A stretch of DNA of 64,000 nt from NCBI RefSeq assembly GCF_009467825.1, contig NZ_WIOK01000002.1:232508-296507 (forward strand), given 5' to 3'. Of the stretch, positions 27,184 through 35,679 are shown piece after piece. Every line of letters starts with the position of its first letter. Position 1 is the first letter of the stretch. Source of the DNA: Cyclobacterium xiamenense (GTDB lineage Bacteria > Bacteroidota > Bacteroidia > Cytophagales > Cyclobacteriaceae). The notes beneath the pieces are model-generated. The model saw only the letters and a list, made by a program, of their open reading frames with translations, ran no database searches and was not told where the DNA came from. Made by a program: the position numbers and the translations under genes.

Positions 27184-27233
27184 CAAGCTATCAAATAACC
27201 GTATTTTTGAACTCATACCAGGGAACGAACATA

Positions 27234-28298
27234 GTGGATCAGGAAAAAAGACGTCTTATCATTTGGTCAGTAGTCATTAGTTTGCTCTTGCTGGCAATCA
27301 AGTTTTACTCCTATTTTTTGACCGGATCCACTGCCATTTTGACCGATGCCATGGAAAGCATTGTGAACGTGGTGGCCTCGGTCTTTGCCTTGTATAGCAT
27401 TTACCTCAGTTCCCTGCCCAAGGATAGCAACCATCCCTATGGGCATGGGAAGATCGAGTTTTTTAGCGCCGGTATCGAAGGCACGTTGATCATTCTGGCC
27501 GGCGTTTTTATCATTTACCAGTCGGTTCGCGCCATGATTTTCCCACAGGTATTGGCAGAGCTGCCTCTGGGGATGGCTCTGGTGGGTTTTTCTGGACTGG
27601 TCAATGGGGTTTTGGGCTATATCCTTCAAAAAAAGGGGCGGCTGCTTCACAGCATTACCCTGGAAGCAGACGGCAGACACCTGTCTACGGATGCCATTTC
27701 CAGTTTTGTGTTGATCGCGGGAATAGGGGTGATTTATTTCTCCGGCTGGGTGTTTTTGGACAGCCTTCTTTCCCTGGCCTTTGCGGGGTACATCATCTTT
27801 AACGGGTACGTTTTGGTCAGACGGTCCGTGGCGGGGCTTATGGACGAGTCCAATCCCAAAGTAGTCAACCTGGCCGTACAGGTCCTAAACCGCAACCGGA
27901 AGGCAAATTGGATCGATATTCACAACATGCGGGTGCAGCAGTATGGCGGAGACAGCCACATCGACCTGCACCTTACCTTGCCTTATTACTTTGATCTGGT
28001 TCGGGTTCACGACCAGGTGGAAGAGGTAGAGGAAGTATTGGAAAAAAACATGCCGGGATACACGGAAGTGTTTGTCCATGCGGACCCCTGTCTGCCCGAA
28101 TCCTGTTGCCACTATTGCCAGGTAAGCGATTGTGCGGTAAGGAAATACCCCAAACGTAAAAAGATTAAGTGGACTGCTGAAAACATGTCCAAAAATCAAA
28201 AACATTACCACGAACTAAGCCATCTTTCTTCCCTCAGAACCCAATCGTCCCCGGTTGTCGAAAAAATTCAATCGGGCGATAAAAAAGAAAAAAAATGA
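27234..28298 (+). CDS. Cation diffusion facilitator family metal transporter
   Basis: 354 residues from GTG at 27234 (VDQEKRRLIIWSVVIS). Six transmembrane segments. Metal-site residues: Asp in AILTDAMESIVN (TM2), the HPYGHGKIEFF loop with His residues, and HxxxD in GRHLSTDAISS (TM5). The cytoplasmic domain (about 205-290) has the usual IDIHNMRVQQYGG and HIDLHLTLP. A Cys-rich, basic tail (CLPESCCHYCQVSDCAVR, then KYPKRKKIKW) is added, with five Cys in 15 residues. CDF proteins export Zn, Fe, Co or Mn by proton antiport. The tail may be an extra metal-binding or sensing element (inference). Confidence 0.92.
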   Translation: MDQEKRRLIIWSVVISLLLLAIKFYSYFLTGSTAILTDAMESIVNVVASVFALYSIYLSSLPKDSNHPYGHGKIEFFSAGIEGTLIILAGVFIIYQSVRAMIFPQVLAELPLGMALVGFSGLVNGVLGYILQKKGRLLHSITLEADGRHLSTDAISSFVLIAGIGVIYFSGWVFLDSLLSLAFAGYIIFNGYVLVRRSVAGLMDESNPKVVNLAVQVLNRNRKANWIDIHNMRVQQYGGDSHIDLHLTLPYYFDLVRVHDQVEEVEEVLEKNMPGYTEVFVHADPCLPESCCHYCQVSDCAVRKYPKRKKIKWTAENMSKNQKHYHELSHLSSLRTQSSPVVEKIQSGDKKEKK

Positions 28299-28483
28299 AT
28301 ATTTTTTAAAATAAATAACATTATTTGCCGTTCGCAGCGCCTTAAATGCTGAATAATTGTTTTTTTTGCAAGTGTTTTCCTGATATTTGTTAGGTATTGA
28401 ATATATTTATACGTATAAAATTTTGTTTTACACGCTGAATTTTGTATCTTAATTCCGTAATTGATACCTAAAATTTCAGAGCT

Positions 28484-28564
28484 ATGAAAGATAAACAATT
28501 TACCGTACTTATAATGGTGTCTGCTATAATATGGTTGTTGATAATCGGATTTATCATCATCTAA
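28484..28564 (+). CDS. 26-residue single-span membrane peptide
   Basis: A short frame ATG...TAA encoding MKDKQF followed by 20 almost purely hydrophobic residues (TVLIMVSAIIWLLIIGFIII). This is the layout of a small bitopic membrane protein with a basic N-terminus. It lies alone in a very AT-rich gap, with its own AT-rich upstream region and a strong terminator 72 bases after the stop. I know no named family. The frame is short enough to arise by chance in AT-rich DNA, so the call rests on its hydrophobic pattern and terminator. Confidence 0.45.
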   Translation: MKDKQFTVLIMVSAIIWLLIIGFIII

Positions 28565-28635
28565 CACGAAAGCCCGTCATTTTTTGCTTTTTAGTAGGAT
28601 ACAGCTCACGTCAGGATTTTCTGCTATGCCTTTTC

Positions 28636-28665
28636 AAAAAGGGGCCCTCGCGCGCCCCTTTTTTT
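28636..28665 (+). terminator. Bidirectional intrinsic terminator
   Basis: Perfect 10-base stem AAAAAGGGGC / GCCCCTTTTT with an 8-base loop and T run beyond it. It can stop transcripts from the small membrane peptide (plus strand) and, by its symmetrical A/T flanks, from the M3 peptidase gene (minus strand, stop 9 bases away). Confidence 0.85.
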
Positions 28666-28673
28666 GTTTTTCC

Positions 28674-30704
28674 TTAGGCGAGTAATCCGGCTCTTTTGAG
28701 CAAGGCAGTGGTTTCCGGCCCCCTTCCTCTAAACCGTTTGTACAATATTTCCGGATGTTCCTGCCCGCCCATGGCGAGGATGTTTTCTTTAAACGAGCGC
28801 GCCGTTTCCGGATCGAATATGCCCTTTTCCAGAAATAGCTCGAACGCATCCGCGTCCAGTACCTCTGCCCATTTGTAGCTGTAATAGCCGGCGGCATAGC
28901 CTCCCTGAAAAATATGCGAGAAAGAGGTGCTCATCAAGCTGCCGGGTATCGGTTCAAGCAGTTCCGTTGGCTTCATAACCTCCCGTTCAAAAGCGAAAAT
29001 ATCGTCGATACTCGTCGGATCCGTGGTGTAGTAGGCCATGTCCAGTAAGCCCAGGCTGATCTGTCGGACCGTTTGGTATCCCTGGTGGAAGTTGGCCGCT
29101 TTTTTGATTTTTTCAATCAATTGCTGCGGAATGGGTGCTCCGGTTTCGTAATGCCGGGCAAACAAATCCAGACAGTCTTTTTCGTAGCACCAGTTTTCAA
29201 AAATCTGGGAAGGAAGCTCCACGAAGTCCCAGTACACATTGGTGCCGGAAAGGGATTCAAACGTACCATTTGCAAGCATCCCGTGCAGGGCATGACCAAA
29301 TTCATGAAAAAGGGTGGTCACTTCATTAAATGTCAGCAGGGAAGGCTTGGTTTTGGTGGGCTTGGTGAAGTTACACACAATGGAGACATGGGGTCGCTGC
29401 TCGTTTCCCTGCTGCCTTTTCTGACCTCGGTACACGGTCATCCAGGCACCGTTCCGTTTTCCGGCCCGGGGGAAAAAATCCGCGTAGAATACCGCCAGGT
29501 GCGCTCCCTGCTCGTCTTTTACCTCGTAGGCCGTTACATCGGGATGGTATACCGGAATGGAGGAGTTTTTCTCAAAACGGATGCCGTACAGTTTTTCCGC
29601 GGTCAGGAAGACGCCGTCGATGGTGCGGTTTAACTCAAAATACGGCTTTAGCAGTTCGTCGTCAACCTCGTATTTTTTCATTTTCAGCTTTTCCGCGTAA
29701 AAGTTCACGTCCCATTTTTGGAGTTTTTCCAGGCCGTCCCGCTCCCTGGCAAAGGCTTCCAGTTCCTCCATTTCGGCAAGGGCCTTGGGCCGGGCCTTCT
29801 CGAGCAAATCGTGCAAAAATTCCAATACCTGCATGCCATCGCCTGCCATCCGCTCCTCGAGCACAAATGCCGCATAGTTGGGGTAGTCGAGTAATCGCGC
29901 CCGCTCGTCTTTCAATCGTACGATTTCTTTGATGATCTCCTGGTTATCCAGGGCATCCCCTTTTGCGGCTTTGGTGGTGTAGGCCATAAACAACTGCTTC
30001 CGCAATTCCCGATTATTGGCATAGGTCATAAACGGCACGTAGCTGGGGAAGGCCAGCGTGAAAACCCAACTTCCCGCCTTTCCTTTTTCTTCGGCGGTCT
30101 GCGTAGCGGCTTCTACCACACCTTCGGGAAGGCCCTCCAGGTCCTTTTCCTCGGTAATTACCAGCTCGAAGGCATTGGTTTCTTGGAGCACATTTTCACC
30201 AAACCGCAGCCCCAATTGCGAAAGCTGCTGATCGATTTCCCGCAACCGTTCCTTTCCCGCTGCATTCAGCAACGCCCCGTTTCTGAGAAAAGATTTGTAG
30301 GTTTTTTCCAGCAGTCGGTCTTCTTCGGTACTGAGGTGTAGTTGTTCCTTTTGCTGGTATACCTGACGAATTCGGTCAAACAATTCCTCGTCCAGCAGTA
30401 CATCGTTGCCGTGGGCAGATAGCAGCGGGGAGATCTCTCGTGCCAGTTTTTGGATCGTGTCGTTGGTTTCTGCGGCGTTCAGGTTGAAAAAAATCGACGC
30501 TACCCTGGATAGCTTTTCCCCCGAATTTTCCAACGCCACCACCGTGTTGGTGAAATCGGGCAATCGTTCCTCCTTAATCCGGGCAATCTCTTCTTTTGCC
30601 AACTGAATGGCCTCTTTCACTGCCGGCAAAAAATGCTCGTTCGCAATACGATCAAAGGGAGCGGTTTCAAATGGAGTATCGAATTTTTCCAATAATGGAT
30701 TCAT
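28674..30704 (-). CDS. M3 family zinc oligopeptidase (oligopeptidase A/Dcp type)
   Basis: 676 residues, the usual length. Opening NPLLEKFDTPFETAPFDRIANEHFLPA is typical of the Dcp/OpdA branch. The catalytic zinc motif is LFHEFGHALHG with the third ligand Glu in the following DFVELPSQIFENW segment. Also seen are GRGPETTALLKRAGLL-type C-terminus and FSHIFQGGYAAGYYSYKWAEVLDADAF near the end. It degrades short peptides, in the cytoplasm since no signal peptide is present. Divergent from the DinB gene with 44 bases between starts. Confidence 0.94.
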   Translation of the reverse strand: MNPLLEKFDTPFETAPFDRIANEHFLPAVKEAIQLAKEEIARIKEERLPDFTNTVVALENSGEKLSRVASIFFNLNAAETNDTIQKLAREISPLLSAHGNDVLLDEELFDRIRQVYQQKEQLHLSTEEDRLLEKTYKSFLRNGALLNAAGKERLREIDQQLSQLGLRFGENVLQETNAFELVITEEKDLEGLPEGVVEAATQTAEEKGKAGSWVFTLAFPSYVPFMTYANNRELRKQLFMAYTTKAAKGDALDNQEIIKEIVRLKDERARLLDYPNYAAFVLEERMAGDGMQVLEFLHDLLEKARPKALAEMEELEAFARERDGLEKLQKWDVNFYAEKLKMKKYEVDDELLKPYFELNRTIDGVFLTAEKLYGIRFEKNSSIPVYHPDVTAYEVKDEQGAHLAVFYADFFPRAGKRNGAWMTVYRGQKRQQGNEQRPHVSIVCNFTKPTKTKPSLLTFNEVTTLFHEFGHALHGMLANGTFESLSGTNVYWDFVELPSQIFENWCYEKDCLDLFARHYETGAPIPQQLIEKIKKAANFHQGYQTVRQISLGLLDMAYYTTDPTSIDDIFAFEREVMKPTELLEPIPGSLMSTSFSHIFQGGYAAGYYSYKWAEVLDADAFELFLEKGIFDPETARSFKENILAMGGQEHPEILYKRFRGRGPETTALLKRAGLLA

Positions 30705-30732
30705 GGCGTATCTTTCTGGTTATATTGTCGTG

Positions 30733-30740
30733 CAAAATTA
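30733..30740 (-). promoter_or_regulatory. Promoter -7 box of the M3 peptidase gene
   Basis: TAATTTTG on the minus strand, full match to TAnnTTTG, 28 bases upstream of the peptidase ATG in the 44-base divergent gap. Confidence 0.45.
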
Positions 30741-30748
30741 ACAAAATA

Positions 30749-31303
30749 ATGGAGACTACTACGAAACTGCGGCCACCAATAGCCGGAAGCTACCATTCCT
30801 TCTATCAGGGATACATCGATCGGGTTTCAGGCAAGGAGTTAAGACAACTATCCGAGCAACAAGAGGATTTCATTCGATCGGTTTACACGGGCCTGCAGCC
30901 CGGCAATGCAACCAAGGGGTATCGGGAAGGAAAATGGTCACTAAACCAGCTTCTGGGGCATATCCTGGACACCGAGAAAATCATGCATTTTCGGGCCTTG
31001 TGCATCAGCAGGGGAGAGCAGGCGGCATTCCCCGGATTTGATCAGGATACCTATGTCCGGACGGCGAATTTTGATGCGCTTTCCCCGCAGCAGCTCCTGC
31101 GTTCCTTCCTACTTCACCGGGAATTGCTCTGGGGATTTATCGGGCAGGTGCCGGCAGGGCAATGGACCTGCCAGGGAACGGTGAGCGGGCATCCCATGTC
31201 CCTTTCTGCATTGATCCACATCATTTTCGGGCACCTGGAGCATCACATCGAGGTCATCCGGAAACACTACGGACCTTTCCTTCCCGGAGGAGTCGCTTTG
31301 TGA
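30749..31303 (+). CDS. DinB superfamily protein
   Basis: 184 residues from the ATG at 30749; the frame is open upstream inside the opposite gene, which is not coding in this direction. The DinB four-helix bundle is visible: LNQLLGHILDTEKIMHFR with the first metal His, and IHIIFGHLEHHIEVIRKHYG with the later His residues. DinB-fold proteins are often metal-dependent thiol transferases or related enzymes; here no substrate can be named. Starts divergently from the M3 peptidase. Confidence 0.87.
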   Translation: METTTKLRPPIAGSYHSFYQGYIDRVSGKELRQLSEQQEDFIRSVYTGLQPGNATKGYREGKWSLNQLLGHILDTEKIMHFRALCISRGEQAAFPGFDQDTYVRTANFDALSPQQLLRSFLLHRELLWGFIGQVPAGQWTCQGTVSGHPMSLSALIHIIFGHLEHHIEVIRKHYGPFLPGGVAL

Positions 31304-31335
31304 TGTTTATTACTGATATTTCCCCGTGGCCGAAC

Positions 31336-31343
31336 TACTTTTG
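31336..31343 (+). promoter_or_regulatory. Promoter -7 box of the thioredoxin gene
   Basis: TACTTTTG, full match to TAnnTTTG, 23 bases before the ATG. No clear -33 TTTG at the normal spacing. Confidence 0.5.
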
Positions 31344-31366
31344 TTCGTAAATAAACAAATCAGCGT

Positions 31367-31684
31367 ATGTCTAGTGGAAAAAGTTTCTCGGAAATAATTA
31401 GTGGTGAGCAGCCTGTATTGGTGGATTTCTATGCTACCTGGTGTGGGCCTTGCCAAATGATGCAGCCGATCCTTCAGGAAACGGCGGCTAAAGTAGGGCC
31501 AAAAGCTAAAATCATCAAAATCGACGTGGATAAAAACCCTCTTGCGGCCAGTAAATTCCAGGTGAGGGGTGTGCCCACCCTGATATTATTCCAGCATGGA
31601 AAACCCGTATGGCGCCAGTCCGGGGTTGTGCCCGCCCATCAGCTCGTGCAGGTAATCGACCGGCATGCGGTAGAGACGGTCTAA
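31367..31684 (+). CDS. trxA: Thioredoxin
   Basis: 105 residues, classic single-domain thioredoxin. Redox motif WCGPC at 25-29 (FYATWCGPCQMMQPI), the buried Asp in IDVDKNP, and the cis-Pro in VRGVPTLILFQHG. Reduces protein disulfides in the cytoplasm with electrons from thioredoxin reductase, which is not encoded nearby. Confidence 0.95.
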   Translation: MSSGKSFSEIISGEQPVLVDFYATWCGPCQMMQPILQETAAKVGPKAKIIKIDVDKNPLAASKFQVRGVPTLILFQHGKPVWRQSGVVPAHQLVQVIDRHAVETV

Positions 31685-31691
31685 ACCGGGG

Positions 31692-32177
31692 CTAGGGATG
31701 CCTGCGTTTAAACGACCAGGTGACACGAAAGCGAGCCAGGGTTTCTCCATCGGGATGGAGTCCGCTCACCGCCAGGCTTATCTGGCAGCTGTCTCCGGGT
31801 TGTTTGAGTGCTTGAAGCGCTTCGTGTATCCGGTTTCCTTCCCTACACTCCATGGTAACGGTTTGGGTAGCTTTTTTTATAAATTCTGCCTCAAATCCGG
31901 TAACAAGCATGGAGTAGGAGCCCGTTCCACTTGTATGGAACAGGCAGAGGGCCCCGCTGGCCAATTCGGCTGCGCCGCACAGGGCCGAAAAGTAAATGGA
32001 TCGAAAGGGGTTTTTTGTCCGCCAGCTAAAGGGAAGCTGCGTCCGGCAGTGGTTGGCGTTCAATTGCACTACCCGAATGCCCCAGAATAGGACGGAGGGC
32101 AACTTTCTGGCCATGTACCAGATAAAACCGGGAGGCCATAAAAGTAGGCGCTGTATGCGTTTTTGCTGGGTATTCAT
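31692..32177 (-). CDS. DUF4442 family hotdog-fold protein
   Basis: 161 residues from the ATG at 32177. It has the DUF4442 (thioesterase-like hotdog) pattern: FIWYMARKLPSVLFWGIRV at the start and NPFRSIYFSALCGAAELASG in the central helix, which in related proteins holds the acyl-CoA site. The substrate is unknown. Faces the thioredoxin gene tail to tail with 7 bases between the stops. Confidence 0.85.
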   Translation of the reverse strand: MNTQQKRIQRLLLWPPGFIWYMARKLPSVLFWGIRVVQLNANHCRTQLPFSWRTKNPFRSIYFSALCGAAELASGALCLFHTSGTGSYSMLVTGFEAEFIKKATQTVTMECREGNRIHEALQALKQPGDSCQISLAVSGLHPDGETLARFRVTWSFKRRHP

Positions 32178-32242
32178 GCCTGTATTTGTCAAGGTTGGGT
32201 CGTTTTTTGACAGCCATTTTGCCGTCCTGCCTACAATATAAA

Positions 32243-32272
32243 AAAACCGTAACCAATATGGCTACGGTTTTT
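32243..32272 (-). terminator. Intrinsic terminator of the CHRD lipoprotein gene
   Basis: Stem AAACCGTA / TACGGTTT with an 11-base loop; read on the minus strand it ends in a T run. It lies 69 bases past the CHRD gene stop. Confidence 0.75.
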
Positions 32273-32340
32273 ATTATATAAACCCATACTAAGTTTTTGT
32301 GAACCGGGCCGCCTGTATCAGCAGTTCCCGATTGTATGCA

Positions 32341-34671
32341 TTAAGCAGGCACTGCCGCGTTGCTTCCAATGTTCCCTTGCGCCACGATCACGCCCAATTG
32401 ATCCATGGAGAGGTGTACATTGACATATCCATCTAGGGTGAGTAGGTCTTCGTAACTGAGTGCGCCGCCGCTATCCAGGGCCCGGATGGTGGTATGACTC
32501 ATGCCCGTGGTACCGTTTACAGGCGTGAACGAAACCAGAATCCCCCCACCTTCTTCGGCAGAATTGGCATGGATATGGGCCGGATGGACGCCGCCGTCCG
32601 GTGTATTGGAAAGCGTGATGGTTGCCAGCGTGAAGCCATTTTGCCTTTCGCTAAAGGTAATCGTTCCGCTGATTCCGGGTACAGCCAACTCGCCCAGGTC
32701 GTAGGTGCTGCTGATACCGGTCAGTTCGTTACCTCCAATGTCTCCCTGCGCCACAATTACGCCGAGTTGATCCATGGATAGGTGTACGTTTACATACCCA
32801 TTAATTTGCAGGATTTCCGAATAGGTAAGCGCTCCACCAGAATCCAGCGCGCGGATCGTTGTTTTGCTCATGCCGGTGGTGCCGTTTACCGGATTGAAAG
32901 ACACCAGGATGCCTCCGCCCTCGGCGGCCGAATTGGCATGGATATGCGCCGGGTGGACGCCGCCATCCGGTGTGTTGTCCAGCTGTATGGTCGCCAGGGA
33001 GAAGCCGCTCTTGCGTTCCTCGAAGGTGATCGAGCCAGAAATACCAGGCACAGCCAACTCATTGAGTGTATACATTTTCATTTCTCCGGTGAGCTCATTT
33101 TCTCCGATATCGCCTTGTGCCACGATAACGCCCAGCTGATCCATGGAAAGATGTACGTTCACGTAGCCGTTCATGTCGAGGATCTGCGCGTAGCTCAGTG
33201 CTTCTCCGGAATCCAGGGAGCGAATGGTAGTTTTGCTCATGCCGGTCGTTCCGTTTACCGGATTGAAAGACACCAGAATCCCGCCGCCTTCAGCCGCCGA
33301 ATTGGCGTGTATATGCGCCGGGTGCACCCCACCCTCAGGGGTATTGGCCAGCTCAATGGTCGCCAGGGAGAATCCATTTTTCCGCTCCTCAAAGGTGACG
33401 GAACCGGCTATTCCCGGCACCGCTAATTCGTTTAACGGATACATCATGCTCATTCCGGTCAGTTCGTTGCCCCCAATATCGCCCTGCGCGACGATGGTCG
33501 ACAGTTGGTTCATGGAAAGGTGTACGTTGACGTAGCCGTCCAAACCCAAGATTTGGTTGTAGGTCAGGGGTTGTCCATTGGAAAGCTGCCGAATGGTGGT
33601 TTCGCTGCGTCCGGTGGTTCCATCTACCGGATTAAATCCGACAATGATACCTCCGCCTTCAGCTGCTGAATTGGCGTGAATGTGTGCGGGGTGCATGCCC
33701 CCCTCGGGAGTGTTATCCAGCTGTATGCTTGCCAGTGTGAATCCATTTAGCCGCTCTTTGAAAATTATGGAACCGGAAATCCCCGGTACGGCCAACTCAT
33801 TAAGTCGGTATTCTTTAAAGTTTTCGGTTAACTCGTTGCTGCCGATATCTCCCTGTGCCACGATGGTTCCCAATTGATTGGCAGCCAGGTGTACATTGAC
33901 GTACGCATCCATCGCAAGGATGTCTTCAAAACTTACGGGGTTGCCTGCGTCGTCGGTGCGAATGATTGTGCGACTCATGCCGGTGGAACCGTCGACCGGA
34001 TTGAAGGATATCAGAATTCCTCCGCCTTCAGCTGCCGAATTGGCGTGAATGTGTGCCGGATGCGAACCACCTGCAGGTGTTCCACTCAGATCGATGGTGG
34101 CTACGGTAAAGCCTCCCACACTTTTCTCGAAAAGGATGGTACCGCTGATGCCATCTACGTCCTTGGTCAACAGGTTGTACTGTTTGGTGGTGCCATCCAG
34201 GGCGTTTCCTCCGATGTCTCCCTGGGCGACGACGGTTTCCAATTGTCCGTAGGCCAAATGCACGTTGACGTAGCCCTCAAAGCTTGTCAACCCGTCGTAA
34301 TCAATAAAGGTCCCGTCGTCTAGCTGATTCAGCAGGGTAACACTGCTGCCGGTGGTGCCGTTTACAGGTTCCAGTGAAATGGCAATGCCGCCACCTTCTG
34401 CCACGGAGTTAAAATGAATGTGGGCAGGATGGGCACCGCCATTCGGCGTGCCACTCAGGTTGATGGTCACTTTGGTGTATCCGCCTTCTCCTTCTTCAAA
34501 AACTACATTTCCACTAATCCCTGATCCATCGACTGCATTTAACGGATAGGTTCTACTGGTGCCGGAAAGATCCAGCGCATCTGCCGGGCTCTGCTCGTCT
34601 ACGCAGGACTGCAAAAATAGGGTTCCTGCCATACCAAGCATTAGAAGCAATACGTGATAATACTTTTTCAT
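32341..34671 (-). CDS. Lipoprotein with six tandem CHRD domains
   Basis: 776 residues. Lipoprotein signal with Cys23 (LFLQSCVDEQ). The remainder is six CHRD domains of about 123 residues each (369 bases). Every copy has GISG-x-(I/V)-x-F, HPAHIH(A/F)NS, EGGGI, a P-V-(N/D)-G-(T/S)-TG segment, a GYVNVHL motif and IVAQG(D/N)IG. The first copy is the most different (HFNSVAEGGG); copies 4-6 are nearly identical to one another, so the array grew recently at the 3' end. CHRD domains occur in chordin and in many secreted bacterial proteins; the conserved His residues hint at metal binding (inference). Role unknown; probably surface or periplasmic. Confidence 0.92.
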   Translation of the reverse strand: MKKYYHVLLLMLGMAGTLFLQSCVDEQSPADALDLSGTSRTYPLNAVDGSGISGNVVFEEGEGGYTKVTINLSGTPNGGAHPAHIHFNSVAEGGGIAISLEPVNGTTGSSVTLLNQLDDGTFIDYDGLTSFEGYVNVHLAYGQLETVVAQGDIGGNALDGTTKQYNLLTKDVDGISGTILFEKSVGGFTVATIDLSGTPAGGSHPAHIHANSAAEGGGILISFNPVDGSTGMSRTIIRTDDAGNPVSFEDILAMDAYVNVHLAANQLGTIVAQGDIGSNELTENFKEYRLNELAVPGISGSIIFKERLNGFTLASIQLDNTPEGGMHPAHIHANSAAEGGGIIVGFNPVDGTTGRSETTIRQLSNGQPLTYNQILGLDGYVNVHLSMNQLSTIVAQGDIGGNELTGMSMMYPLNELAVPGIAGSVTFEERKNGFSLATIELANTPEGGVHPAHIHANSAAEGGGILVSFNPVNGTTGMSKTTIRSLDSGEALSYAQILDMNGYVNVHLSMDQLGVIVAQGDIGENELTGEMKMYTLNELAVPGISGSITFEERKSGFSLATIQLDNTPDGGVHPAHIHANSAAEGGGILVSFNPVNGTTGMSKTTIRALDSGGALTYSEILQINGYVNVHLSMDQLGVIVAQGDIGGNELTGISSTYDLGELAVPGISGTITFSERQNGFTLATITLSNTPDGGVHPAHIHANSAEEGGGILVSFTPVNGTTGMSHTTIRALDSGGALSYEDLLTLDGYVNVHLSMDQLGVIVAQGNIGSNAAVPA

Positions 34672-34857
34672 AATTAATTTAGGGACTTGGTTAAAATTCG
34701 GATTCGTACTAGGAAAGTAACCTGAATACAGGGATTTATGTTTTACATCTGTGAAAATTTCTGGTTGATATACGTTTTACAAGCATTTATTTTTTAATTT
34801 TTCATTTCGTTCTGGCATCTTTTTTGAACGAAGCAAGCTGTTTATAGTTTTAGCACC

Positions 34858-35661
34858 ATGTACAAGAAAATAACCGCACTCCTTTTATTTGGCCTTTTTG
34901 CTTACAGTTGCGCGACTGTACCCTTGAGCGGGAGAAGGCAGCTCAGCATTGTCAGCAATGCCGAGGTCTTGCCGCTTTCCTACGATCAGTACGGGGAGGT
35001 ACTCAAAGATAGTAAAATCCTGACCACTACCCGCGAAGGCAAGCAGGTAGTGACCGTGGGGCGCCGGATTGCTTCGGCTGTAGAAAAATACCTGGAGGAA
35101 ACCGGTCATTCAGAAATTACCGATGGTTTTGCCTGGGAATTTAATCTACTGGAAAGCGAGCAGGTAAATGCCTGGTGCATGCCCGGAGGCAAAGTCGCCT
35201 TTTACACGGGAATTTTGCCGGTTTGCCAAGACGAAACTGGAATTGCGGTGGTGATGGGGCACGAAGTAGCGCACGCCATTGCCAGCCATGCAAGGGAACG
35301 CATGTCGCAGGGCATGGTGGCCAATGGGCTACTGGGAGGCCTTCAGGCCGCCATGGGCGAAAATCCCAGCCTTACCCAAACCATATTTTTGCAGGCCGTT
35401 GGCTTTGGCGGACAGGTGGGGATGCTGAAGTTTTCCCGGGATCAGGAACTGGAGGCCGATCAGCTGGGATTGATCTTTATGGCCATCGCGGGCTACGATC
35501 CCAGGGAGGCGCCCACATTTTGGGAGCGGATGAACGCTCAGGCCTCGGGAGAGCGACCGCCCGAATTTCTTTCCACCCACCCCGGTCCGGAACGTAGAAT
35601 CGATCAGCTCAACGAACAAATGGATAAGGCGATGGAATACTACCAGGCAAACCGGCGCTGA
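34858..35661 (+). CDS. M48 family zinc metallopeptidase lipoprotein
   Basis: 267 residues. Lipoprotein signal with Cys18 (FAYSCATVPLSGRRQ). Zinc motif VMGHEVAHAIASHARERM, with the third ligand Glu in DQELEADQLGLIF. This is the LoiP/BepA-like type of periplasmic M48 peptidase that handles misfolded outer-membrane proteins. A TAGTTTTA box at 34845-34852 with TTTG at 34823-34826 forms a near-consensus promoter ending 5 bases before the ATG. Confidence 0.93.
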   Translation: MYKKITALLLFGLFAYSCATVPLSGRRQLSIVSNAEVLPLSYDQYGEVLKDSKILTTTREGKQVVTVGRRIASAVEKYLEETGHSEITDGFAWEFNLLESEQVNAWCMPGGKVAFYTGILPVCQDETGIAVVMGHEVAHAIASHARERMSQGMVANGLLGGLQAAMGENPSLTQTIFLQAVGFGGQVGMLKFSRDQELEADQLGLIFMAIAGYDPREAPTFWERMNAQASGERPPEFLSTHPGPERRIDQLNEQMDKAMEYYQANRR

Positions 35662-35679
35662 TAGGTCTTCTACTTTGCC

